64,000 bases of DNA, from assembly GCA_963682175.1 (NCBI GenBank), contig OY821771.1:10849001-10913000 (forward strand), given 5' to 3'. The translations under genes were made by a program, and so were the position numbers. Numbering within the stretch: the stretch's first letter is position 1; the number at the start of each line of letters is the position of its first letter. The stretch comes from Triglochin maritima (taxonomy: Eukaryota; Streptophyta; Magnoliopsida; Alismatales; Juncaginaceae). Below the pieces are notes generated by a model. It did not search any database. It was not told where the DNA came from and saw only the letters and a program-made list of their open reading frames with translations. Shown here one piece after another: positions 24,187 through 37,500 of the stretch.

Positions 24187-27100
24187 TCAATCATCAAGCC
24201 AATCTACATGGTTCCTCAATCCCATGGACTCGAAATGCATTTCGCCCTTGGCTTTGGATAAGCGTTTTGTGAATGGATCAGCTGTGTTGCTGTTGGTGTC
24301 CACCCATAATAGATTTATTTTGCCTTCGTCGATGAAGTCACGTGTGACAAAATACTTTCAATCCATGTACTTCACTTTGTGGTGTGATCTAGGATCCTTG
24401 ATTTGCGAGATAAATGCATTATTATCGCAAAATAGCTCAATGGGTCCCTCGCTCGTGGGAACTACTCCAAGCTCTTCAAGGAACTTCTTGATCCACACTC
24501 CTTCCTTGCTCACTTCAGCGACAACCATTACTTCTGAAGTGGTGGTTGAATCGGCCGTAGTGGTTTGCTTCCAACTACGCCAACTCACAGCTCCACATTC
24601 AGAAGAAAGACATATCCTGATTGCGACCTTCTAACGTCTGGATCACTCATGAAACTCGCATCCGAGTACCCTTCGGCTATCAACTCGCTTTGTCCTCCAT
24701 AAACAAGAATCTTATCCTTAGTCCGGTTAAGGTACTTCAGGATATTCTTGACCGCAGTCCAATGCTCAGGACCTGCGTTGGATTGGTGACGACTTGTCAC
24801 GCTTAGAGCATACGAGACATCGGGTCTTGTGCAAGTCATTGCGTACATGATCGACCCAATTGCCGAAGCATAAGGGACATCCTTCATGTACTCTAAGTCC
24901 TTACGTGATTGCGTATGTTGAGACTTCTTGAGTTGCACACCCATACTCATTTGCACACTGTCCTTTTTGGAGTTGTTCATCTTGAACCTTTCCAAGACCT
25001 TGTCAATGTATGCACGTTGACTGAGGCCAATGAGTCTACGGGATCTATCTCGATATATCTTGATTCTCAAGATGTATTGAGCCTCACCCATATCTTTCAT
25101 TGAAAATGCAGATTTCAATTAAATTCTCGTTTGCTCAAGCAAAGGAATATGATTACCCATGAGCAATATGTCATCGACATATAAGATTAGGAATACTACA
25201 TGGCTCCCACTAACCTTCTTGTATATACAAGGTTCTTCCTTACTTTGAATGAAGTGAAGCTTCTTCACTTCCTCGTCAAAGCGTTTGTTCCAACTCCTTG
25301 ATGCTTGCTTCAATCCATAAATGGATCTTTGAAGCTTTGACACCTTCTCGCTATTCTTTGAATCTTCAAAACCTTGAGGTTGTATCATGTACACATCCTC
25401 CTCCAAGTTCCCATTAAGGAACGCCGTTTTGACATCTATTTGCCATATTTCATAATCATGATACGCAGCAATAACAAGCATTATCCGAATAGACTTGAAC
25501 ATGACAACTGGTGAAAAAGTTTCATCATAGTCAATTCTTTGTACTTGAGTGAAACCCTTCGCTACAAGTCTTGCTTTGTAGGTTGTCAAGTTCCCATCTA
25601 TGTCCATCTTCTTCTTGAAAACCCATTTATTTTGAATGACCTTTTTCTCTTGAGGAAGGTCAACCAAGTTCCACACTTGATTATCATACATGGATTTTAT
25701 TTCGGATTTCATGGCTTTAAACCATAGTTTGGAGTCTTTTCTTTCCATTGCTTCTTGAAAGGTCGAGGGACTATCGGTATCAAGTACCATGATTTCATGA
25801 TGTCCCAAATACATATCAGGTTTCTTCCTTTCCTTCGTTGACCTTCTAAGTTCTTTTGGTTCTACGTGTACTTCTCGAACTTCTTCCACAATTTCTTGCG
25901 GAATTGATTCATGTTCGATTCTCGAACGTACACTTGGTGGGGAGGATTGAGTTTCTCTCACAATTTCTTGCGAGAGTCTCTCACTCATACTCCCACTGAC
26001 CAAAGGAACCTTGGTTGGGCCTTCATGATCTTGAATGTCATCATTCATGTCATGATCTTGTAAAGTATCTTGAGTTTCCTCAAGCACAACCCTACTCCCA
26101 CTACTTTTTACTCTTTCCAGAAATTCCTTTTCCAGAAATGTGGCATCCATCTCTACAATCACTTGATTGGAGGTGATATGTCAAAAGTAGTATCCTCTTG
26201 TCTCACGAGGATAACCAATAAAGAAGCACTTATCCGCTTTTGGTTGAAGTTTGGTCGACATCAATTTCTTGACGTAAGCCTCACAACCCCAAATCTTGAG
26301 AAAATTGAGCTTGGGTGTTTTACCACTCCATAGCTCATAAGGAGTTTTCTCCACAGATTTGGATGAAATATTATTTAGTGTGTAAGCCGCAGTTTGTAGT
26401 GCATAACTCCAAAAGTAAAGAGGTAATTCCGCATGACTCATCATTGACCGAACCATGTCGAGCAATGTCATATTCCTCTTTTCGGATACCCCATTCCACT
26501 GAGGTGTACCGGGAGGGGTGAGTTGTGGTACAATACCAAACTCCTTTAGGTATGAGTCAAATTCGGCACTTAAGTACTCACCTCCACGATCCGTTCGTAG
26601 AGACTTGATTTTCTTGTCGAGTTGGTTCTCTACTTCATTCTTGAATTCTTTGAACTTGTCAAAGGATTCACTTTTGTTTCTCATTAGATAAACATAGCCA
26701 TAACGACTATAATCATCCGTGAACGTAATGAAGTACCTGAAACCATCTCGTGCACTAGTACTCATTGCACCACATACATCGGAATGTATCAAATCCAACA
26801 AGCCACTCGCTCTTGGACCTTTCTTCTTGAAAGACATTTTGGTCATTTTTCCCATTAAACATGGTTGGCACGTCTCCAATGATTTAAAATCAAGTAGAGC
26901 AAGAAGGTTAGCTTCTTGCAATTTCTTGATGCGCTTTTCATTTATGTGACCAAGTCGATAGTGCCACAAGAGAGGATCATTCTCGTGAGTGGTCTTAAGT
27001 CTTTTGTTATTAATATTAAAGATTTGTTTATTAATCAATTCAAGCAAATAGAGACCATTCCTTATGAATGCATTTGCATAGAAAACATCATTCTTCGATA

Positions 27101-28298
27101 TAGACAAACAAGAATTTGAAATATTTATATTAAAATCATCCATATCTAAACATGATACAGAAATAATGTTCTTGCTAATCGAAGGCACATAATAAACATT
27201 CTTTAGACATAAATTCAAACCACTACATAATTGAAGCACCACAGAACCTTGTGCAACCGCAGAAACGTTCGCACCATTTCCGACCTTCAATTCTACCTTG
27301 TTCCTTACGAGTTCCTTCTTATCCGTGAGTAGCTGCACATTAGAAACTATGTGAACACAAGATCCGGTATCAATTACCCAATCCTGGACAGAGGTGGCTA
27401 AATTTATTTCAATAACAAATATACCTTTGGCCTTTTTGGGGCGCCGACGTTCAATCACTCTGTTGTCAAGGTCTTCCTTGTACTTGGGGCAATTTGGCCG
27501 GATGTGTCCTTTTTCACCGCAGTGAAAGCACTCCGTATTGGGAGTTGGAGATTTCTGAGATTTCCCCCTTGAGACACTCGCACGAGCACCTCCTACTCCA
27601 TTGCTCTTGATTGAACCACTTTTGGTAGATTTGTCATTTCCTTTACCAATCTTTTGGCTCCTCCCATGGACAGCAATGACATGCTTGTCCCTACCCTTGC
27701 CCATGTCAACTTCAGCAGTTTTGAGAGTGTTGTGCAGCTCCTCAAGACTCACCCATTTTTCATGCACGTGATAGTGCATCACAAAGTCCTTAAAGGACGG
27801 GGCTAGAGAGCCAAGAATCATATCTTCAGCAATGTCCTCGGGCATTGGTGAAGAGAGCTTTGCCAACTTCTCAAGGTACCCTTGCATCGTGAGAAAATGC
27901 ATGGATACCGATGTTCCCTCCGCCATATGGCACCTTGTGAGTGTGATGGTGGTCTTATAGCGCTCCTTTCGGACACTATCCATGAACATCTTAGACAAAG
28001 CCTCCATGGTCTTCTTGGGTTTTGAATCCAAGTATTTCGCTTGAAGCGAGTCACCCATGTATGCTAGCATGAGATCGTGAACTTGGTTCTCTTGGTCTTC
28101 CCACTTGGCTTTAGCCTCTTTCTCTTCATCTGTTAATCTCTCATTCCATTTTGGGATTGGACCTTCCAAAATGTGAGACAGTTTCTCAAATTTTAACACG
28201 ATGTTGAGTTTGAGTTGCCAACTTATGAAGTTTGAGTCATCATTTGCTAAAGGGTGTTTTTCTATCATGGATCGTACGATAGGTTGGATGTTCGACAT
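24187..28298 (-). pseudogene. Copia family 2 gag-pol, nearly intact
   Basis: The first 705 codons (28298-26181) are open: Gag from MSNIQPIVRSMIEKHPLA, a zinc knuckle CFHCGEKGHIRPNC, protease WVIDTGSCVHI, the integrase HHCC part (HYRLGHINE to CQPCLMGK), then DLIHSDVCG, RTDRGGEYLS and NGVSEKRN. A TGA near 26180 interrupts the same frame, which then continues through the reverse transcriptase (KARLVAKGFTQ, LYVDDILLMGN) to a TAA near 25117. RNase H follows with a one-base deletion near 24597 and a TGA near 24356. The end corresponds to the stop at 24187. The lesions are few and single-base, so it was active not long ago by LTR-element standards. Confidence 0.92.
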
Positions 28299-29768
28299 TT
28301 TCTACAAATAAATCATGCATGATTTTAATGCCAATTTTATGTTTATCATACATACATACAAATGTAAATGCTGCAAATAAAAAAAATTGCCCATAAATGC
28401 AACAATCCAAGATCCTATCAATTGTAATATAGACTAGCTAAGGGTTATCGAATACATTACAATATCAAGGTAAGAAAAGCATTTTCTAATCACAACCTTT
28501 TTGAATTTTAGCAACATTAGCATCTTCAAACTCTTGTGATTCTTGTTGTTTTAATTATGAGGGAATGTGACCTAACCTCGTTAAGAAAAACTTTTTCCCA
28601 AAACCGAGCGATGGCTCTAGGTAATGTTAACAAAACTTATTTTCATTTGATACGAGATACGTTTATCCATTGTATTCACAACTAAGCATACTTGGGATTC
28701 ACTAGGGTGAAACACACCTCATATATCTAATCGTGGCACAACAATAGACAACCATTATATCTCCCAATATTCCCAAAGATAGAGAGAGCTATCTCCCACT
28801 AAGGGCGAGCAGAGTATCCCTCGATCGATGACTACTAGTGGATGAAATAAGAAGGAAAATTACTCTTAATTTTGTTGGACAATTTCATATATTAACATGT
28901 GATTAGGAATTTTAGGTTATCATGCATATTATCATTCATACACATCCTAACATTCAATCACATTCATCACATGCATAGCAGAAATTAAACCATTCACACA
29001 ATCCACATCGTGTGAGTTTATATGTTCCCTTTGATCCTTGATCCTCGATCGATGCGCTACAACAGCGACTTCTTCTTGCATCGGAAATATAGATTTTACA
29101 GAAAATAAACATGCTCCTCACATTCGATAAAAACCGAGTAATGCAAGTCCTATGTAAAACCTCTCAAATGCAATGCAATTATCTAAAGATAGAAAGAGAG
29201 AATTTGGCTTTTACATATAAATAAGCCCCTGTATAATAACAATTACAAACATTCATAGGCGCTGACTTGGAACATATAAACTCACAATTCCTGCAAAGAC
29301 AACTCGAGCATCCATGCACGCAATATTGCTAAAAACTATACAATTTAGTTTATCAATCATCTAGAATCCCAAACAATTCTTTGAAAAACATTTTGAAATC
29401 CATTAAAAACGTTTTTCATCCATCCATTAGTTCAAAAACAATTTTGAACCGCTGTCCTTCCAATTTCCTAAAAGGAAAGACGAACCGCAGTTTTTTGTTT
29501 TTGTTGATTCTCTTACAAAACAATCGTTTATGCTTAAAATGAAATTATTGCAAGTTACACTTATGTCTAAATCATAATTCTAATAATTACATGGCATGTT
29601 TTAAACCACTTAAAATATTCAAAATGAATTATTACAAAGAATTATTCCAACAAAACATTTAAAGACTGAAAAACTGGAAAATTGAATTGTTCGAACCCTA
29701 GATGGTAAACTAAAATTGTTTATAGTTTCAAATCATTAGAAAATTGAACCCTAATGCTCTGATACCAC
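28299..29768 (-). other. Untranslated leader of copia family 2
   Basis: About 1.47 kb between the primer-binding site and the gag start on the minus strand. I see no long open frame. The initiator-Met-type primer-binding site occupies 29749-29767. Long leaders are common in plant copia elements, and packaging signals would be expected here. Confidence 0.6.
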
Positions 29769-31813
29769 TGTAGGATTTCTAGTTTAATTGCACATATATA
29801 TTTTCGAAATTTTATGCACAATAAGGATCAATTACAATTTTCTATGATTTGTTTCATGCATGCATCAGTTTGTTTTAATAACTAGTTTCAAAACTTTATT
29901 AAAACAAACATGGGCTCCGAATTTCATACCTAGAAGTTCTCTAAAACTTCTTGATGATCCGAAGACGTTGAGGATGCTTGTCGCTGCGTCGGATGCTCCC
30001 GAGTATTCACCAAACTCTAAACAAGATCGGAGAGAGAAGAGCTAGCCTCTCAATCTCCAATAGGGTTTAGAATCTAACTATTAACCCCTCTTTAGTTCCC
30101 TTGAGAAGAAGATCTCTGAAAACTAAAACTAAACTCAAGAATTAAGGGAAATTCGTGGAGAATTATGGAGAGAGATTTTTGCACAAGAAGATAATGAATT
30201 AATTCTATTAAGTAATGAGATAAACTTGTATTTATAAGTTCTCTCCAAATTACCTATTCATGTGCAACCTCTTGCCCATGATTTCATGCAAACTTCCATC
30301 TAACCATCCATTATTTGCTAACAAATAATCTCAGCCACGAATTAAATCAGTTATGGACCAATTCCATGCATGATCTAATTAATTCTTAAATTAATTCTGC
30401 AAAAACCGTCTGGATCGGTCGACCGTTTGGAGGTTCGGTCGACCGTTTAGACCAAGTTTCGGTCGACCGTTCATAACTCGGTCGACCGTTCGTAACAAAA
30501 AATATTTCATCGCAATGTTCGGTCGACCGACCGATATACTTCGGTCGACCGAAAACGAACAGACGAAATTCTCGTTACGATCGAGACACATCCGGTCGAC
30601 CGTGCAACATTTCGGTCGACCGTTTACCGTTTAGCGGTCGACCATTTTTGCACAGTACTGCAGACCAGTCAAATTTTGGTTTAACGCCTACAAAATTTGA
30701 CATTTCGGGATTAGTAGTAAGTTCACAACTTATGTAACATATTATCATATGTAATGATAAATCATTACACCCCATAATATTTACATCACATATGAATTTA
30801 ATTTAGATTCTAATTATGTTATTAATCACAACATAATTTTGATTTTGCTTGTTCACCACATGTGTCATATTTTCTACAAACCCGACACACCTTATGAACT
30901 CAAAATCCACATTTCTTGTTTCCCAATTTTGTGGTGTGATCTATGGGAGGATCTAAACTAAGTCGGCAGTGATATTAAGAGCTTAATATCACAAGCTATA
31001 AGCGGTATCTAGCTACACATTATAGCTCCCAATTAGTTAGATGTCTTAATTCCACTTGAACCAAAACCCGATCCATTTAGTGATGGAGTGCATCACTTGT
31101 GTCCGTCCCTTGCCTCATGATATTAAGAATACACACAAAATAGCATTGTGTCATCTTTGTATTAGTATTCATTTCTTGATCTCTTTAAGCTAGTTATAAA
31201 TATGTGACTCAACTCAAATCACATTGTGCACATTATAACTTTGCTTTATCAAGGGGCCCACTAATATCATTACTCAATTAAGAGGGGCAATGACAATCTT
31301 TTGACTAACTATCTTCTTCAACAAAAGTCATACTTAACCAACCAATGCATTTACACTACACTTATCGATAGCTCAAGACACTAGTCTAATCAAGCATTTC
31401 TTAAGTGATCGGATATAAGTCTCATATCAAAGGACCAAGGACACAGTAAAACATAAATGACACAGAAAACACAATTCTATAATGTTTTACTTATTAGGTC
31501 TATTCAGTATACAAAAGTAGTATTTTCCTCTTTTGTGTACCCGTGTTGTCACTCACTTGTAGAGCTACAATGATCTATGACCAACACGACAATCTTAACT
31601 CGGTAATTAATGTCCCATGTTAATTACCATGATTGCGAATATCTTTTGTTTTATGTAAACCATTATCTTTTAGAGCTCTACGGTTAAGGACCAAGAGTCT
31701 CTTCCTTAACGCTTCTAAAAGACGAATAACATAGACAAGGAACAAAATGATTTCTCATTCAATTCATAATAATTGACATTTAAAAGTAAAATTTTTAGAA
31801 CACATTCCCTTCA
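29769..31813 (-). repeat. Copia family 2 LTR, copy E (5' LTR)
   Basis: A 2045-bp repeat that starts TGAAGGGAATG at 31813 and ends GAAATCCTACA at 29769 on the minus strand. The TATA box TATAAATA is at 30229-30236. Eight exact CGGTCGACCG palindromes lie at 30416-30622. It has an intact ACTGCAGA target where LTR D carries the hAT element. Confidence 0.92.
30229..30622 (-). promoter_or_regulatory. LTR E promoter: TATA box plus palindrome array
   Basis: TATAAATACAAG on the minus strand (30225-30236) is a good plant TATA box. The CGGTCGACCG array begins about 180 bp and ends about 390 bp upstream of it. Transcription would start near 30200 and read into the leader and pol. Confidence 0.55.
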
Positions 31814-32162
31814 GTCCCATACCGCTAATTGGTTGTCTACAGGGTTTGGATCGCGCTGGGCTTTCTTCTGGGTTTTTCTGGATGTCTTTGTTTGTCTTTG
31901 ATGCATCTACTTCACTTGCTGGAGCTCCGACCCGAATAGAATTGTCAAAATACTCCCCATGTTGGTGTGGAGTATTCTTGTTTGCTCATTGGTCCTTCAA
32001 TCTTACATTCAGGTCCTTCGATCTTGCATCTTAGTCCTCAAGTCTCTCGACTCAGTTTTTTTTCCTGCTTTTAGGTCCTTTTATGCCTCTTCTCTTCAAA
32101 TCTATTTATTTCTGAAATTCAAACATAAAACCCGTTACGTAGCATTGTTTAGGTGAAAGATA
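31814..32162. other. Non-coding stretch beside LTR E
   Basis: Moderately GC-balanced DNA with short open frames on the plus strand (e.g. 31846-32034) that match nothing I recognise. It does not continue the gypsy sequence found on the other side of copia family 2. Confidence 0.4.
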
Positions 32163-33186
32163 ATGGATATAAGATACAAATGTAAGCATGAAATGATGTC
32201 AATCAGGAGAGCTTTGAAGAGCAGTCTGTTACTGTACCCGATGGACGACAGGGCACCATTAGATGCTCGTTGGAGACAACCAAGATCATTCAAGGGTAGT
32301 GCCAAGATGGCGACACTTAATTTTTATCGGAATGAGCTCGACGTGCAGGAGGTCGACCAGGTTACATGGGATCTGTATGAGCATTTGGATCTTAGTCAGT
32401 TACCACCGCTATGTACGGAAGGTTCCGAGATTTGGACGAGTCGTACATGGCTTATACATTTTGGAGAGGTGGTTATGCATTGTCCAGACTGAATCATGAG
32501 GCAATTCAGTCTACAACAACACATTTCAGTGTCGATGAAGAAGCATGGCGTTAATTGGTTGGTGGAAAATCACAGATTCATCCAGCATTGATCTCATAGA
32601 AGAGATCATCTACAGTTTGAGCGACCACTCCTAGGTGTCACTCCTGAAGAGAGCACACATTTGTATATGAAATTGTACTGGAACATCACGGTACGTTGGA
32701 TTGTTCACCACACTTTGGCTCCGAAGCATAACTTGTACAGACCCTGAGCGGGTAGAAAGCGGGAGATGGTAAAATCTACAGTTCACATTAGTTACTTACG
32801 TTGTTTTTAAATTGTGTTTAGTGTTTGTTTAACGGTTAAATTGTCTGTAGGTGCATGGAGTTTATGAGTTCACGAAGAGCTCCATAAAATACATTAGGCG
32901 ACGAGAGATCATAAGACAGACTCTTCAATGATTGGAAAGTTGAAGGAAAAAAATGAATGCTTGACTCATGTGTTTTGGTGCTGAAGAACTCACACTACGG
33001 TTGAGTCAAGATCGCGTCGTTGAAGAAGATGATATTATTCCACACACACAAGACGACAGTGGCAGTCTGACTCAGGATACGGAACAGACAGAGAATGCAG
33101 CACGAGGAGGGGGACGTGGCCGGCGGAGAGGATGTGCTCAAGCACATCCTAAAAAGAAGAAGAAATTGATAAGTCACTTCGGATAA
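32163..33186 (+). pseudogene. Plant mobile domain (PMD/MAIN-like) pseudogene
   Basis: The first block (32163-32492) reads PLDARWRQPRSFKGSAK, VTWDLYEHLDLSQLPPLC and TWLIHFGEVVMHCPD. An in-frame TGA follows where related proteins have Arg before MRQFSLQQH. The next part (NWLVENHRFIQ, LLGVTPEESTHLYMKLYW, VRWIVHH) is broken by further stops. The last block (32968-33186) is an acidic then strongly basic tail (GGGRGRRRGC, PKKKKK) ending in a stop. The arrangement fits the C-terminal half of transposon-derived plant mobile domain proteins. Recognition is by motif memory, so the family is likely but not certain. Confidence 0.5.
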
Positions 33187-33986
33187 ATATTCTGTTATAT
33201 TAAATTTATTTGGTTGTTATTACATTAGTGTAAGTTTGGTTTATGTCAAAATGTTGAACTTGTGTTTCTTGGATGTTATTTTCATTATACTGTAGTTGTT
33301 TGTGTTTTCTGGTTAAAATGGTTGTGTTTGTTCAAATTTTTGAAGTTGAAATTATGTGTTTGTTGTTGAAATGTTGGTAGTTGGAATGATTGTGTTTGTT
33401 GTTTGAATATTTGTAGTTGAAATGATTGCGATGATTGTTGTTGAAATATTGTCAAATGGAAGATGAAATTGCCAATTTCTATTAGTAAATTGAAGGGGTC
33501 GAGTTTTATTAAATTAAATGTTTGTAGTTCTATTTAAACCGTACTTGGAGATTCTGAATTCCACGAAACAGAACTCGGCAATACCAGTGTTTGAGTTCTT
33601 TTTTAAAGAACTCGGCAATACCAGTGTCGAGTTCTCTTAAAGACAACCGACGTTCGAGTGTCAAGTTTTACTAAGTAGAACTCGATAACTCCAATGTCGT
33701 GTTTTACTAAGTAGAACTCGGTCACTGCAGTGTCGCATTCCTTATAAAGAACTCGATGTTGCCAACGTCGAGTTTCACGAAAAAAAAACTACAGAACTCA
33801 ACGTCTCAAGCACCAAGTTCTCTGCACACTAAAAAATAAACGTGCCACCACCACAAAGGTGTGACAGCGTGTTTACTTTGGGGAAAAAATTAAAAATGTT
33901 TATTTTGGCAAAAAAAAGTAAAAAAAAAATTGAAAAACAATTCCTTTATCTATTCTGGGCAGTAAGTAAAGTTAGCGTGTTGTTTG
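33187..33986. repeat. Non-coding region with GAACTCG/CGAGTTC subterminal-type repeats
   Basis: Between about 33541 and 33830 the motif AGAACTCGGCAATACCAGTG and related GAACTCG...CGAGTTC blocks recur in both orientations. This looks like the subterminal region of a DNA transposon, possibly the carrier of the mobile-domain gene. The 33187-33540 part is TTG-rich with no feature. After 33830 comes the presumed promoter of the hydrolase gene; no clear TATA box was fixed. Confidence 0.5.
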
Positions 33987-34506
33987 GTTGGTTCGGAGAT
34001 TCCGCTTTTCCTCATCTTTTTCCGGTTCCGATCCTTCCGACGCCCTCAAATCTGATTTTCCCGTTCGATCCCTCGATTCGCCCGCCGCATTTCTAGGGTT
34101 TCTCCTGAGATCGCCACGCATTCCGCTGGATCCAGCCTGGCCGAGGCGTTTTGTCGGACTCCGTGCTCGATCTCAACTTTCGAACCTCCGGAGGCGTTTT
34201 AGGGGTTTTAGGCTGGGATTTGAGGCGTTCTTCGTCGGGTTTCGCGTAAAGGTGCGATCTTTGGAGGTTTTGGTGGAAATTTGTGATCGGGAGTTTGGTT
34301 TGGTGGAATTTCGGCGGAAAGATGCAGTTTTTGAGTTTTCGAGGTTCCGCATTGTGAGATTTGTACGTTTTGAGCTGCAATCTTTGGGGTTGGCTGGAGC
34401 AAATGCGGTGAAGATTTTTATTTTTTTGATTTTATTTTTTTGTAGTAAATTTTCAGACTGGTGGTTTTAAGTTGAGGATTAATGATTCAGTGTGTTGTGT
34501 TTCCAG

Positions 34507-37500
34507 GAACTGAGTGGTGCTGCTGTCGTGATCAATTCATCAATTTTGTGATTCGACCTCCTAGGTACATTGGCATTGCTTCTTTCTGTTTGTTGGTGAA
34601 GGGTGATGTTCTTAAATGAAAGTTTAAAGAAACTGTGATGCTTAATAGGATATAGTATGAAAATAAAATTAATAGTTGCATCTAATGTGATTTGTTTGGT
34701 CTCTCTCTTTCCTAATCATTGTAAGATATTCCAATATATTTTTTGTGGTAGTTGTGGAGTGAGAATAGTATTACACTATTACATGACATAACTTGTAAGT
34801 TTTGTTCTAGAAGCCACATTTTTAACATTCCAAAAGACTCAAAAAAGTTGTAAGGGCCGAATTTCTTTTCCCTGGAAGTTTTGTGTGAGCCCAATCCACC
34901 TTTGATATTTCATGAACCAGGATTGCTACCAAGGGTATTCTTATAGTTTGAACCCACCAGCCTCGAAAACTTGGGTAAAATATTTGTTAGTAATACAGTT
35001 GCAGGGTGTAAAACATTAAATGTTTTACAATTATCAATATCTTTCCTACCATTAAATGTACCACAAAACATGCTTGTTTTGGTACTAAATGCTTACGATA
35101 TGGAATGAATGATAGAGTAATGCTTATTACACATGAGAAAGAACTCAACCAAAATTTCGAGTTTTTTATCTCCTGCCATCCAAAATATGATACCATAAAG
35201 CCATTCTTTATTTCTACTTATTTTGTGTGGGATACCTTCCGTTGTGGAGGAAAAGGAAGTACAAAGCGCTCCAGATTGGCATTTTGCAGAAAAGAGAACA
35301 GTTCTTCTGATCTTGTTCGGGGCGCAAGAATGATATTCAAATTCTATATTAATAAACACAAATTAGAAATTATTTAAGTTGCTCTTTTAAATAAGCATCA
35401 CAGATGATACCAAATTTCTGAAAAAGCACTATTTCATAAGTTACCTTTTCAAGCTATATTTTATTATATATCGGTAGTTTTGCGATTTCAGCCAAGTTAC
35501 AATGGTTTCCCTGAAGAAACAGATTAGCCTGGCTTCTGTTTAGGGGTTTGCCAGCTTTCAGATTATTGTTCCCTAGTTGATTTGCTTTTTGTACAGGGCA
35601 GAGTACAACCCAGACCAGTATTTATGGGAATCGGAGTTCAACATTGCAGGCAGAAAATACAAACGTGAAGACTTGGAGGCAAGTATGGAGACCAACTACC
35701 GAGGTTCTTCTGTTTATTTGGAGTAGGTCATTGCCATTATTACTCTTACGTCTGTTATTTCTTAGCTCTAGCTGCATGTTTGAATTTTAACAGATCAGAA
35801 ATGGAAGAGGTCACACTCTGCAGTGCAGCCACTACGTCCCTGCCACTCTCCCAGAGAGTTCTCCACTTCCATGTGTCATTTATTGCCATGGAAACAGGTT
35901 AGTGACGTTCCTTAAGCCTTTCCACTCCTCTTATACATTTAATCTATACTCTGTTGTTTAAGGCATAAATAAATATCTGGATTTTGATTGATCATGGCAA
36001 GACATTCATGTTGAAGAGAATTCTTTTTACTATTGATCCAAGTTCAAAATTTCTATATTTGAGGTATTTATGAAGTGCAACCTTTTTATATTTTACATTA
36101 CTCGTAAGCCATTCTTACTGACTGCTGAATCACATTTGTGAAAACCTAAGAAACGTTCGTAATCAATATTCTCTCATTGTTTTCTAAATATATTATATGA
36201 TTGCTTTGTAGCTTTCTTATAACCTTTCTCAAAAAACTCAACCTACGCAATGATAGCAGCTCCATCTCATAGAAGGTGTCTATGGTGTTCTAAGTACTTT
36301 GATCTTGGGTTTTCTTTGTCTTTTGGTTGTAGTGACAACATACACTTATCTACACATCCCCATTGTTACCATAGTTTGGGAACTCGTAAGAGATATGTAA
36401 ATAAAATTAGAATTAACAATTCACGTTAAGCTGAAGTACATGTACAACCTCATTTTAGTTCATGTTGCAATGTCATATGACATCTTGGTTCATTACATAA
36501 CTCACATATTACTTCAATTGATTCCTCCTTTGTTGCCTTGACCTTTAAGGCAACCTATCTGTAGAAATTTACGAGCAATCAGCTACTTCATTCTGATTCA
36601 TCTTAGTTTCCCAAAAAAAATTGGTGCTTTGCGTGCATCTGCATAATCATCCTTGGCATATTAGGAAAATTTATGTGGTGGTGGATTCCTTATTTAGAAA
36701 TCTGAGTCATATTTAAATTTTTTTGTACCTGGAAAATTGCAGTGGGTGCAGAACAGATGCCAACGAGGCAGCTGTAATATTACTTCCTTCAAATATAACT
36801 GTATTTACACTGGACTTTTCTGGTTCGGGCTTGTCTGGTGGTGATTACGTTAGCCTTGGTTGGCATGAGGTAAGTATCCATTTCGTCTGTTTGGTCATTT
36901 TGAGGTATTAGAGCTCTAAGAGAAGACCTTATTACGTTTGTTGTTGCATCAATCAGAAAGACGATCTTAAAACTGTGGTTTCTTTTCTGCGGGAAAACAG
37001 GCAAGTTTCCTGCATTGGCCTGTGGGGAAGGTCTATGGGTGCGGTGACAAGGTATGTTATTTACTATTTTAGTTCTCTCTTACCGGAGAAGGTTGTTATA
37101 GTTGAAGTAATTGCATAAATTATATCCTCATTGAAGGATTTCTTTTTTTCGTTTTTCTTGAAAATAAGAGCCTCTTTTTTGTTACAGCCTGTTATATGGG
37201 GCGGAAGATCCCTCAATTGCAGGGATGGTTTTGGACAGCTCTTTCTCCAACTTATATGATCTAATGTTGGAGCTTGTTGATGTATATAAAATCCGTCTTC
37301 CAAAATTTACAGTATGTTGCTTCTTCATTAGTTATCTGCTCTTTATTTTGTGGTTTGATTATGTAGTGAATTTGTAATGGACGAACTTATGTTTGTGTGA
37401 CACTGTGACCATCTTTAGTTCCAAGATGTATGTGTCAATCACATGTTTGATTCCTTACTTATACTCCTAAAAGAATTACTACATTGTTCAGGCAGGCGGT

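Larger units (their letters stand above)
21987..31813 (-). mobile_element. Copia retrotransposon family 2, nearly complete
   Basis: The 5' LTR is at 31813-29769. The primer-binding site TGGTATCAGAGCATTAGGG follows one base after it and matches the 3' end of initiator Met tRNA. Pol is at 28298-24187, the polypurine tract AACAAGTGGGAGAT at about 24103-24117, and the 3' LTR at 24102-21987. The outer 170 bp or so of the 3' LTR are lost, so no target duplication can be read. The coding frame has three nonsense codons and one frameshift. The LTRs look very similar to each other apart from the hAT insertion, suggesting a younger element than copia 1. Confidence 0.92.

Noticed and set aside
33988..34470. 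160-codon open frame at the start of the hydrolase locus
   Set aside because: Arg/Phe-rich with no recognisable domain. It overlaps the presumed 5' untranslated exon and intron and is not in frame with the hydrolase.
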